Assembly: GCA_020438595.1 (NCBI GenBank)
Contig: JAGQUI010000031.1
Coordinates: 1-13,127 of the forward strand
Reading direction: 5' to 3'
DNA from: Propionibacteriaceae bacterium
GTDB lineage: Bacteria > Actinomycetota > Actinomycetes > Propionibacteriales > Propionibacteriaceae
DNA length: 13,127 bases
The first letter of the stretch is position 1, and every line of letters starts with the position of its first letter. The notes under the pieces are model-generated. The model ran no database searches. It saw only the letters and a list, made by a program, of their open reading frames with translations, and was not told the DNA's origin. Below, one piece after another: positions 8,401 to 13,127 of this stretch. The translations under genes and the position numbers were made by a program.

Positions 8401-8510
8401 GGCCGCCCGACTGGGGCCTGAACGCGTTCCACACCACCGCAGGGGCCGACTGCACCCCGACCGCGACGCCCGACCCGCAACCCACCGCCAGCCCGACCTC
8501 CACCCCCTGA
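2496..8510 (+). CDS. Giant membrane-anchored surface protein: propeller-like region, Ig/cadherin-like repeats, Fn3-like modules
   Basis: 2004 aa. The basic N-terminus TRRSLLTLGG precedes a hydrophobic helix (about 6-25) serving as TM anchor or signal, so the rest lies outside the membrane. Residues about 35-380 look like a beta-propeller of short repeats (for example AAYLLADGMGRVATVN). From about 392 to 1508 come roughly eleven beta-sandwich repeats of about 90-110 residues (starts near 392, 496, 597, 685, 789, 888, 985, 1098, 1202, 1303, 1401). Several carry cadherin-like acidic motifs: LLNDHDP, VDPDGDP, VANDIDP. Fn3-like modules follow (about 1509, 1600, 1703), then a unique Cys-containing end (about 1804-1985) and the Pro/Thr/Ser tail ATPDPQPTASPTSTP. 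There is no LPXTG or C-terminal TM. All 16 Cys lie beyond residue 490. The GTG start follows the kinase stop by one base. Corresponds to fn3 of the PFNA cluster; adhesion or ligand sensing is inferred. Domain borders are by eye. Confidence 0.88.
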   Translation: MTRRSLLTLGGAVAAVAALVVGSVLWPGLDARHAASPDVSVWALQSGEGQRYARVNTELGELDTVRQVRNASRIAQAGGAAYLLADGMGRVATVNPGNPADLDADALQEVPATPPGTVDVAQSGDFVAFRSDAGTVSYGRLSGLNALNQLRDPATGGADAQPFAADAVAVDADGVLTAYTAQTHRVLRYDIAADRQLEVDDVPDGPGATGVQVTAVGDHWAVLAGDGKRAWLSGVRQPVALATSGTVALQRPATDGDAVVLADSQGLVRLDLQGSAGRSFQATTTLGVPAAPVVVAGQLLAAWLPRDGGGTLWRDGQSVLLDYADQALAEDAVPQFQVSDDRAILNETRSGWVWTLPDGALVPSSQDWSLAEPEQHESADDGTRTEVVLDPKPPVAENDRFGVRAGELVSLPVLLNDHDPNTDVLTIDPGRLAGLDASFGTLTLTDNNQRLAVRVADGARGSASFSYRVSDGTAANGRYSNTATVTLSVSDDSANAAPAWCPNGCLADWPAPEVAPGGTVTVPVLNGWVDPDGDPLLVLGARTTSRAVSVAATPEGEVVLQHHDSSATEATKVGVDVTVADTRGETTTKQLTFRVTPRPKVTAQSFAVTVEAGETRTIPVSEHVTGTVSKLELADVRLHGDGKVGLANGSLAFTFNARDTGSHLVDYTVGDGAAKATAQVRVTVTDGKSAQLATAPVIAFVRAGEDATVDVLAPVDNPTGRVLLLSGVKAEAAKRATLTVDTVGQSSLRVLGTTADGAPGRLGTVSYTVSDGEDARVHGAATVYLLPPAAQLAPIALDDAVTVRAGAQLDIPVTANDIAPAGSTISLDPRSVRSTEPTALAFASGNLVRTLAPATPGSYRITYAVYVAGSPSLAADATVRVTVLPDSENRAPRPQTLTGRVLSGQVVEIGFDDLGVDPDGDSVRLDRVLTQPQRGSAAISADGRSITYTSVAGDKGGQVSFRYRVVDSQGATGEGAVRVGVLDEEASPAPVTYTDYVQVQVGADNTVRVAAVANDIDPTGGTLTITGVRPNVPEQLTDGSANPEYARLAALVAEPTESDVVITAGETAGTASYRYDVASSSGNTGSGLIVVKVVREEVPNFPVVADTVLTAETREQFPLGVDVVTGKASWPGGDASRLTLGLWQGAGPVAGAATNGWSISGELPERSRIIPYVLTATAADGTPLETAEGTVIATYGFLRVPGAADVQLILRSGLKPQQVDEDSSVRFDLAGMVAVPTGAVLQVGTDGLAASGSRQEASCKPVAGTVVEYRAGRGAPWTDSCYVPVKLAAQDTWTVLSVPVTVTPAAPQPSLKPASLTVSPGEDATYDLAQMTTWAGEADQASVVYQVQTGGQRSFEVSQKGQQLTIHGIEHAVPGTDEQLTVRITSHDAVKPAPLTLRVGPAPSELPQGGTAQEQCSEEKGSSCEVTVVGAPGEVNPLPRESLVLVDVRGGDDCPGVSYTVASPKSVRVSWGDGTPGGTCTASFSVRDAQRRTTAGERDGHLVIDLLGYPEAPDSASQVGFSIDSVQLRVKPGAARNAYPELKGFIVRQGGDKVATCDPDGSCPSIPAPMGDRRSYTVTAYNAVGESKDSVKADAWAYGPPPSPDGATAEPVVTSDGDGKVVKLTVGGIDSSQTDRLRISSEAGPDQTVRLNRGQDSVVIEAFNVGSNRRTRITITPYSRFDLPPDAGGSGSGDSITVYGNGIGRPDELQLSLTSTVAADGTTATVAATGSAAVNGDGSELRYGFARAGQPCQPNGTATSQSFTGLRAGDAYDITMCVASLYNGQVFGTASTTQTVRALQEPPAPTGYTYVVNKQAAGSDTHPQWLVGATPTSAEQPPYKNQAVFDKPSGTFGTAFANNYRVRYCHEQWTDACGAWGPVKANADAAAGPIAPFPVQVTGLGIAKCVGEKVPTKAGDSTGDKAIIDLDATSAEYWVPDGAGGGTWKAGGTDGAAPAMATKVRGVKLTVSWPPDWGLNAFHTTAGADCTPTATPDPQPTASPTSTP

Positions 8511-8517
8511 CCACGAC

Positions 8518-8522
8518 AGGAG
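8518..8522 (+). promoter_or_regulatory. AGGAG ribosome-binding site for the MoxR gene, unusually distant
   Basis: AGGAG lies in the 24-nt gap between the giant gene and the ATPase gene, with a 12-nt spacer to the ATG at 8535. This is longer than the usual 5-9 nt. No in-frame alternative start lies closer, so the ATG stands. Confidence 0.5.
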
Positions 8523-8534
8523 TCACCGAGCACC

Positions 8535-9500
8535 ATGCCCATCTCGCAGGAGCAGGCCACCTGGTTCCAGCGCACCTTCGCCGGGATCGCCGACAACGTC
8601 GAGCAGGTGATCGTCGGCAAGCGCCACGTCGTCGAGCTCGTGCTGACGGCGATGCTCAGCGAGGGCCACGTGCTGCTCGAGGACGTGCCCGGCACCGGCA
8701 AGACGTCGCTGGCCAGGGCCCTCGCCGCGTCCGTGGACGGCACCAGCACCCGGATCCAGTTCACCCCCGACCTGCTGCCCGGCGACGTCACCGGGATCAC
8801 CGTGTACGACCAGAAGACCGGGGAGTTCGAGTTCCACTCCGGCCCCGTGTTCGCCAACATCGTGCTCGCCGACGAGATCAACCGGGCCAGCCCCAAGACC
8901 CAGTCCGCGCTGCTGGAGGTGATGGCCGAGGGCCGGGTGACCATCGACGGCGTCACCCGGCAGGTCGGGCTGCCGTTCCTGGTCATCGCCACCCAGAACC
9001 CGGTCGAGCAGGCCGGCACCTACCGGCTGCCGGAGGCCCAGCTGGACCGGTTCCTGATGAAGACGTCGCTGGGCTACCCGGACCGCGCCTCCACCGTCCG
9101 GATCCTGGAGGGCTCGGCGGTGAGCCGGCACGAGGTGGGCGCGGTGATCTCGCCGCAGGCGCTGCTGAACATGGCCGCGATGGCGCGCGACGTCTACGTC
9201 GACCCGCTCGTCTACGACTACATCGCCCGGCTCGTCGAGGCGACCAGGGACGCCGAGCAGGTGCGGCTCGGCTCCAGCATCCGGGGCGGTCTGGCGCTGA
9301 CCATGTCCGCGCGGGCGCGGGCCGCGTCGCAGGGGCGCGGCTACGTCGTGCCCGACGACGTGAAGCTGCTGGCCGAGCCGGTGCTCGCGCACCGGCTGAT
9401 CCTGCACCCCGAGGCGGAGTTCGACGGGGTCACCGCCGAGGCCGTGATCGGGCAGGTGGTGCTCTCCGTGCCGCCGCCCAGCGAGCGGGCCGCCGGCTGA
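8535..9500 (+). CDS. MoxR-family AAA+ ATPase
   Basis: 321 aa, the usual length for a MoxR ATPase. These are cytoplasmic chaperone-like ATPases normally encoded beside DUF58/vWA proteins and thought to act on them. Walker A is DVPGTGKTS (Lys56, Thr57); Walker B is IVLADEINRASPKTQ (Asp113, Glu114), followed by the MoxR-typical ALLEVMAEGRVTIDG; sensor 1 is IATQNPVEQAGTYRLPEAQ (Asn155), and Arg172 in LDRF is the likely arginine finger. The C-terminal lid starts near residue 180, with the sensor-2 region SSIRGGLALTMSARARA, where the family more often has GASPRA. It is intact, so ATP hydrolysis is expected. It lies 24 nt after the giant surface gene and 3 nt before the DUF58 gene. Corresponds to aaa-atp of the PFNA cluster. 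Confidence 0.95.
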   Translation: MPISQEQATWFQRTFAGIADNVEQVIVGKRHVVELVLTAMLSEGHVLLEDVPGTGKTSLARALAASVDGTSTRIQFTPDLLPGDVTGITVYDQKTGEFEFHSGPVFANIVLADEINRASPKTQSALLEVMAEGRVTIDGVTRQVGLPFLVIATQNPVEQAGTYRLPEAQLDRFLMKTSLGYPDRASTVRILEGSAVSRHEVGAVISPQALLNMAAMARDVYVDPLVYDYIARLVEATRDAEQVRLGSSIRGGLALTMSARARAASQGRGYVVPDDVKLLAEPVLAHRLILHPEAEFDGVTAEAVIGQVVLSVPPPSERAAG

Positions 9501-9503
9501 GCC

Positions 9504-10859
9504 ATGGAGTCCACCGAGTCCCGGCTGACCCGGACCACCGCCCAGACCGGCACGCGCACGCGCACGGTCTACGGTGCCGGGCGCGAGGGCGCGGTCGTGG
9601 GCGCCGTGGTCACCTCGCTGCGGTTCTGGCAGCGGGTGCGCGGGTGGCTGTCCGTCGCGGGCCACGTGGTCGCGGAGACGGTGACGCCGGCCGGCTGGCT
9701 GGTGCTCGCCGCGGCGAGCGTCGGCCTGGGCCTCGGCATCGGCTTCGGCTGGGTGGAGTGGATCGTGGCCGGGCTCGCCGCGCTGGTGCTGGTGGTGCTG
9801 GCGGTGCCTTTCCTGCTCGGGCGTCCCGACTACGACGTCGACCTGGGCATCACCGCGCAGCGGGTGGTGGCGGGCAGTGAGGTGACCGGCGCGGTCCGGG
9901 TCGCGAACATCGGACGCCGCACCGCGCTGCCCGGCCGGCTGGAGGTGCCGGTCGGCTCCGGGCTGGTCGAGCTGGCGCTGCCGCTGCTGCGTCCCGGCCG
10001 GGAGATCGCCCAGGACCTGGTGGTGCCGGCTGCGCGGCGCGGCATCGTCACCGTCGGCCCGGTGACCGCCGTCCGGGCCGACCCGGTGGGGGTGTTCCGC
10101 AGGGAGCTCGCCTTCGAGGACGTGCACGACCTGTACGTGCACCCGCGGACGGTGGGGGTGCCGTCCACGAGCGTCGGGCTGGTGCGCGACCTGGAGGGTG
10201 CGCCGACCCGGCACCTGGTGGACTCCGACGTCTCGTTCCACGCCATCCGGCCCTACGCCCCCGGCGACTCCCGCCGCCAGATCCACTGGAAGTCGACCGC
10301 GAAGACCGGCGACCTGATGGTGCGCCAGTACGAGGAGTCCCGGCGGTCGCGGATCGCGGTCGTGCTCAGCTGCGCCACGGACGAGTACGCCGACGCCGGC
10401 GAGTTCGAGCTCGGGGTCAGCGCCGCCGCGTCCATCGCCGTGCAGGCGATCCGGGACGGCCGCGACCTCGACGTGATGGCCAGCGCCGAGGTGCCGGAGC
10501 TCGTGCGGTCGCGGATGCGCGCGATCCGGACGCTGCCCACCACCTCGCCCCGCGCGCTGCTGGACGGCTTCTGCACGGTCGAGACGGCGGTCTCGACGAT
10601 GCCGCTGGCCGAGGTGTGCCGGCTGGCCGCCGAGTCCACCGACCAGCTGTCGCTGGCCGTGGTGGTGGCCGGCTCGCCGGTGGGGCTGCGCGCCCTGCGG
10701 CAGGCCGCGCTCGCCTTCCCGGTCGACGCCGCGGTGATCGCGGTGGTGTGCGACGAGAGCGCCCGGCCGCGGCTGCGCCAGTTCGGGTCGATGGCCGTGC
10801 TCACCGTCGGGGTGCTCGGCGACCTGACCCAGCTGCTCGTCCGCGGGGCCCAGTCGTGA
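9504..10859 (+). CDS. DUF58 membrane protein (MoxR partner)
   Basis: 451 aa. The N-terminal segment of about 50 residues is hydrophilic, basic and Thr-rich (RLTRTTAQTGTRTRT). Two hydrophobic helices follow at about 63-81 and 84-105, then a beta-rich region, and the DUF58 signature RPYAPGDSRRQIHWKSTAK beginning at residue 249. After it comes a vWA-like fold whose first strand reads RIAVVLSCATDEY: the MIDAS DxSxS pattern usual in vWA domains is not there, so metal binding by this site is doubtful. DUF58 proteins are regarded as membrane partners of MoxR ATPases. ATG at 9504 is preceded by only a weak purine stretch, so translation is probably coupled to the ATPase gene 3 nt upstream. Its stop overlaps the next start (GTGA, 10856-10859). 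Confidence 0.93.
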   Translation: MESTESRLTRTTAQTGTRTRTVYGAGREGAVVGAVVTSLRFWQRVRGWLSVAGHVVAETVTPAGWLVLAAASVGLGLGIGFGWVEWIVAGLAALVLVVLAVPFLLGRPDYDVDLGITAQRVVAGSEVTGAVRVANIGRRTALPGRLEVPVGSGLVELALPLLRPGREIAQDLVVPAARRGIVTVGPVTAVRADPVGVFRRELAFEDVHDLYVHPRTVGVPSTSVGLVRDLEGAPTRHLVDSDVSFHAIRPYAPGDSRRQIHWKSTAKTGDLMVRQYEESRRSRIAVVLSCATDEYADAGEFELGVSAAASIAVQAIRDGRDLDVMASAEVPELVRSRMRAIRTLPTTSPRALLDGFCTVETAVSTMPLAEVCRLAAESTDQLSLAVVVAGSPVGLRALRQAALAFPVDAAVIAVVCDESARPRLRQFGSMAVLTVGVLGDLTQLLVRGAQS

Positions 10860-13127
10860 GGGCGCGCCGGGTGGCCCGCGACGCCCGCACGCGGTTCGGC
10901 CGGATCGAGGTCGGCGGGGCGCTGTTCGTGGCCGCGATGACCGCGCTCGCCGCCTTCGCCGCCTGGCCGGTCTACGCCTCGTCGGCCTACCTGGTGCTGG
11001 TCGGCACCTGCGTCGGCGCGGCCGCGGTGCTGGCGGTGCTCGCCCACCGCCTCGCCTGGCCGGGCTGGCTCACGACCGCGGCGGCGTCCGGGGTCGCGGT
11101 GGTGATCGGGCTCGTCGTGGCCGTCCCGGTGTACCGGGTGGGCGCGCTGCGCGGCATCACCTGGCTGTTCGCCGGCCTCGTCACCGCCTGGAAGGACCTG
11201 GTCACCGTCGAGTTGCCGGTGGGGGAGTACCGCAACCTGCTCGTGCCCGCGCTGGTCGTCTTCCTCGCCGGCCCGCTCGCCGCCCTGCTGCTGTCCTGGC
11301 GGCGCAGCCGCAGCTTCGTCGCCGCGGCCCCGGTCGCCCTGGCCATGCAGTGGTTCGGCCTCGGCTTCGGTGCGGACACCACGGTCGTCCCGGCCCGGAT
11401 CGGCGGGTTCGCCGTCGCCGCCCCGCGGGAGGCGCTGCTCGGCGGGCTCGGCCTGCTGCTCTGCGTGGGCTGGCTGGCCTGGCGCGCCCGGGCCGAGCGG
11501 ACGGAGGCGCTGCACCGGGCCGCGCAGGCCAGCGGCGTCCGGCTGACCCGGGTGCGCGGCGCGGCGGCACTGCGCTCGGCGGCCCTGGCCTGGGTGATGG
11601 TGGCGGCGGCCGTGGCGGTGGCGCTGCTGGCCACGCCGGTGGTGGCGTCCGGGCTGGACCGGGACGTGCTGCGCAGCGGCACCGGGCCCGACCTGCAGCT
11701 CGCCCGGGCGGTCGATCCGCTGGTGGCCTACCGCGAATCGTTCACCGACGCCCGGTTCGAGACCGTCCTGTTCCAGGTGCAGTCCACCGGCGCGGTGCCC
11801 GATCGGGTCCGGCTGGCGACCCTCACGCACTACGACGGGGTGCGGTTCACGGTTGCCGGTGACGACGGCTCCGCGTTCCGCCGGGTGCCGTACCGTCGCG
11901 ACCCGGGCCCGGGCGAAGCCGCAGGCCTGTCGGTCACGACGGGTGCGCTCGGCTCGCTGTGGCTGCCGTTCGCGGGCTCGCTGGCGTCCATCGACTTCGG
12001 CGGGCCGCGGGCGCAGGCGCTCGGCGACGGCTTCTACTACGACCCCGGCACCGGAGCGGCCGTCGACACCGTGCCCGGCGGGCTGGCCGTCGGCGACGCC
12101 TACACCGCCCGGGTGGCGCTGGACGAGCCCGCCGACGTCGCGGCGCTCGCCTCACCGGCACTAGGCCCGCGCTACGCCGTGCCGGAGAGCCTGCAGCAGT
12201 GGATCCGCAACCAGGACCAGCCGGTGACCGGTGCGGGGCTCGCGGAACTGGCGGCGCGGCTGCGCGCCCGCGGGTACCTCAGCCACGCGCTGACCGCGTC
12301 CGGCGAGACGCCGGCATGGGTCACCGCGCTCGGCCCCGACTACTCGTTCCGGCCGAGCACGGCCGGGCACTCGCTGGCCCGGATCGACCAGTTGTTCACC
12401 GCCCTGACCGCGCGCGAGGAGGTCGTCGCGGAGTCCGGCGGCCAGGGTTCGCTGGTGGCGGCGGTCGGCGACGACGAGCAGTTCTCGGTCGCGATCGCGC
12501 TGGTCGCCGACCAGCTGGGGTTCCCGGCCCGGGTGGTGGTGGGCACCCGGCTCGACTCCGACGACGACACCGGCATTCCCGCCTGCACGGACGGCACCTG
12601 CCGCGGCCGCAACCTGTCGGCCTGGGTCGAGGTGCAGGGGGCGGACGGACGCTGGGCCGTGGTCGACGCCACCCCGCAGCACACCCGTGACCTGGCCGCC
12701 GAGACCCAGCGTCGTCGTGACCCGGAGAACCCGACCCAGGTGCTGCCGGTGCCCGCCCAGGAGGTGGACCCGCCCGACTCGACGGGCACGCGGGGCGACA
12801 GCGACCAGCCGTCCCCGGACAGCGCGCTGAACCTGGCCTGGTTGTGGACCGGGCTGCGGCTGCTGGCGATCGCCCTGCTCGCGTTGCTGGTGGTGCTCGG
12901 GCCGTTCCTCGTGGTGATGGTGGCCAAGGTGTTCCGGCGGCGGGCCCGCCGCGGGCGCGCCGACCCCGTGGGGCGGATCACCGGCGGCTGGGACGAGCTG
13001 GTGGACGCGCGGATCGATCGGGGTGCGGCGGTGCCGACGCACGAGACCCGTGGCGAGCTGGCCCTCGCCTGGGGCGGCGGGGCCGCGACCGTCCTCGCCG
13101 AGGGGGCCGACCGGGCGGTGTTCTCGG
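10856..13127 (+). CDS. TgpA-like polytopic transglutaminase-fold protein, probably catalytically inactive (3' end cut by window)
   Basis: At least 757 aa, open to the window end. The GTG at 10856 overlaps the DUF58 stop by 4 nt. Hydrophobic helices lie at about 20-40, 44-64, 71-92, 128-147, 153-171, 192-210 and 241-262. An extracytoplasmic region (about 265-655) contains the transglutaminase-like core, followed by a TM at about 664-691, a basic stretch and a cytoplasmic DUF4129-like tail (GGWDELVDARIDRGAAVPT). The core reads VGDDEQFSVAIALVADQLGF, then PARVVVG, LSAWVEV and WAVVDATPQ. Aligned to the canonical GxCxxF...GIPAR...HxWxE...DxT pattern, the catalytic Cys becomes Asp540 and the His becomes Ser588 (two before Trp590); only Asp604 remains. 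The protein is therefore likely a scaffold or binding protein rather than a cross-linker or protease. Corresponds to tgm of the PFNA cluster. Fold assignment is confident; loss of activity rests on motif alignment by eye. Confidence 0.9.
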   Translation, partial: MRARRVARDARTRFGRIEVGGALFVAAMTALAAFAAWPVYASSAYLVLVGTCVGAAAVLAVLAHRLAWPGWLTTAAASGVAVVIGLVVAVPVYRVGALRGITWLFAGLVTAWKDLVTVELPVGEYRNLLVPALVVFLAGPLAALLLSWRRSRSFVAAAPVALAMQWFGLGFGADTTVVPARIGGFAVAAPREALLGGLGLLLCVGWLAWRARAERTEALHRAAQASGVRLTRVRGAAALRSAALAWVMVAAAVAVALLATPVVASGLDRDVLRSGTGPDLQLARAVDPLVAYRESFTDARFETVLFQVQSTGAVPDRVRLATLTHYDGVRFTVAGDDGSAFRRVPYRRDPGPGEAAGLSVTTGALGSLWLPFAGSLASIDFGGPRAQALGDGFYYDPGTGAAVDTVPGGLAVGDAYTARVALDEPADVAALASPALGPRYAVPESLQQWIRNQDQPVTGAGLAELAARLRARGYLSHALTASGETPAWVTALGPDYSFRPSTAGHSLARIDQLFTALTAREEVVAESGGQGSLVAAVGDDEQFSVAIALVADQLGFPARVVVGTRLDSDDDTGIPACTDGTCRGRNLSAWVEVQGADGRWAVVDATPQHTRDLAAETQRRRDPENPTQVLPVPAQEVDPPDSTGTRGDSDQPSPDSALNLAWLWTGLRLLAIALLALLVVLGPFLVVMVAKVFRRRARRGRADPVGRITGGWDELVDARIDRGAAVPTHETRGELALAWGGGAATVLAEGADRAVFS

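Noticed and set aside
7163..9880. 905-aa plus-strand frame spanning the end of the giant gene, MoxR and the start of DUF58
   Set aside because: It crosses two real gene boundaries, is Arg/Gly-rich and has no domains; shadow frame.
8523..10286. 587-aa minus-strand frame opposite MoxR and DUF58
   Set aside because: Antisense to two genes with intact family motifs; His/Asp/Arg-rich translation without a recognisable fold.
10253..11830. 525-aa minus-strand frame
   Set aside because: Antisense to the DUF58 end and the TM region of the transglutaminase-like gene; low-complexity composition.
11350..12690. Several plus-strand frames (11350-11862, 11853-12164, 11959-12690) and a minus frame (12161-13042)
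   Set aside because: All are shadows of the single reading frame that begins at 10856 and stays open to the window end with TM helices and the transglutaminase-like motifs.

Overview
The window is very GC-rich, with strongly G/C-biased third codon positions, frequent GTG starts and tightly packed genes. Together with the family content this points to a high-GC actinomycete. A more exact placement (for example Geodermatophilaceae or a relative) would be a guess. No rRNA, tRNA, CRISPR array, integrase or intact insertion sequence was seen.

Left part (1-1357): one minus-strand gene encodes a lipoprotein esterase of the LpqC / PHB-depolymerase-like family. It is transcribed away from everything else. 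Just past its stop lies a 23-bp inverted repeat carrying the 12-mer GGAACCGTCCCC in both orientations. A third copy of that 12-mer sits just upstream of the gene. The divergent intergenic region also holds a second, unrelated long palindrome (1108-1161). These look like REP/MITE-type repeats, which is an inference.

Right part (1358-13127, running off the end): five plus-strand genes lie head to tail with gaps of 1, 24 and 3 nt and one 4-nt overlap, so they form an operon. In order they encode a membrane-anchored Hanks-type Ser/Thr kinase without an extracellular sensor; a 2004-residue, mostly extracytoplasmic protein with a propeller-like N-terminal part, about eleven Ig/cadherin-like repeats and fibronectin-III-like modules; a MoxR-family AAA+ ATPase; a two-TM DUF58 protein; and a polytopic TgpA-like transglutaminase-fold protein, cut by the window end. 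This is the kinase-Fn3-AAA-DUF58-transglutaminase arrangement described in bifidobacteria as the PFNA cluster (pkb2, fn3, aaa-atp, duf58, tgm). Its function is still poorly understood.

How the parts may work together (inference): the kinase and giant surface protein are encoded as a coupled pair and may form a split receptor, with the ectodomain on one chain and the kinase on the other. MoxR + DUF58 + transglutaminase-like is a recurrent set thought to act as a chaperone/assembly module at the membrane. The most notable observation is that the transglutaminase-like domain has lost two of its three catalytic residues (Cys to Asp and His to Ser, by motif alignment), and the DUF58 protein lacks a recognisable MIDAS metal site. 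By contrast, the kinase and AAA+ ATPase keep their key catalytic residues. The system therefore looks like a kinase- and ATPase-driven surface assembly with a pseudo-transglutaminase scaffold rather than a cross-linking enzyme.
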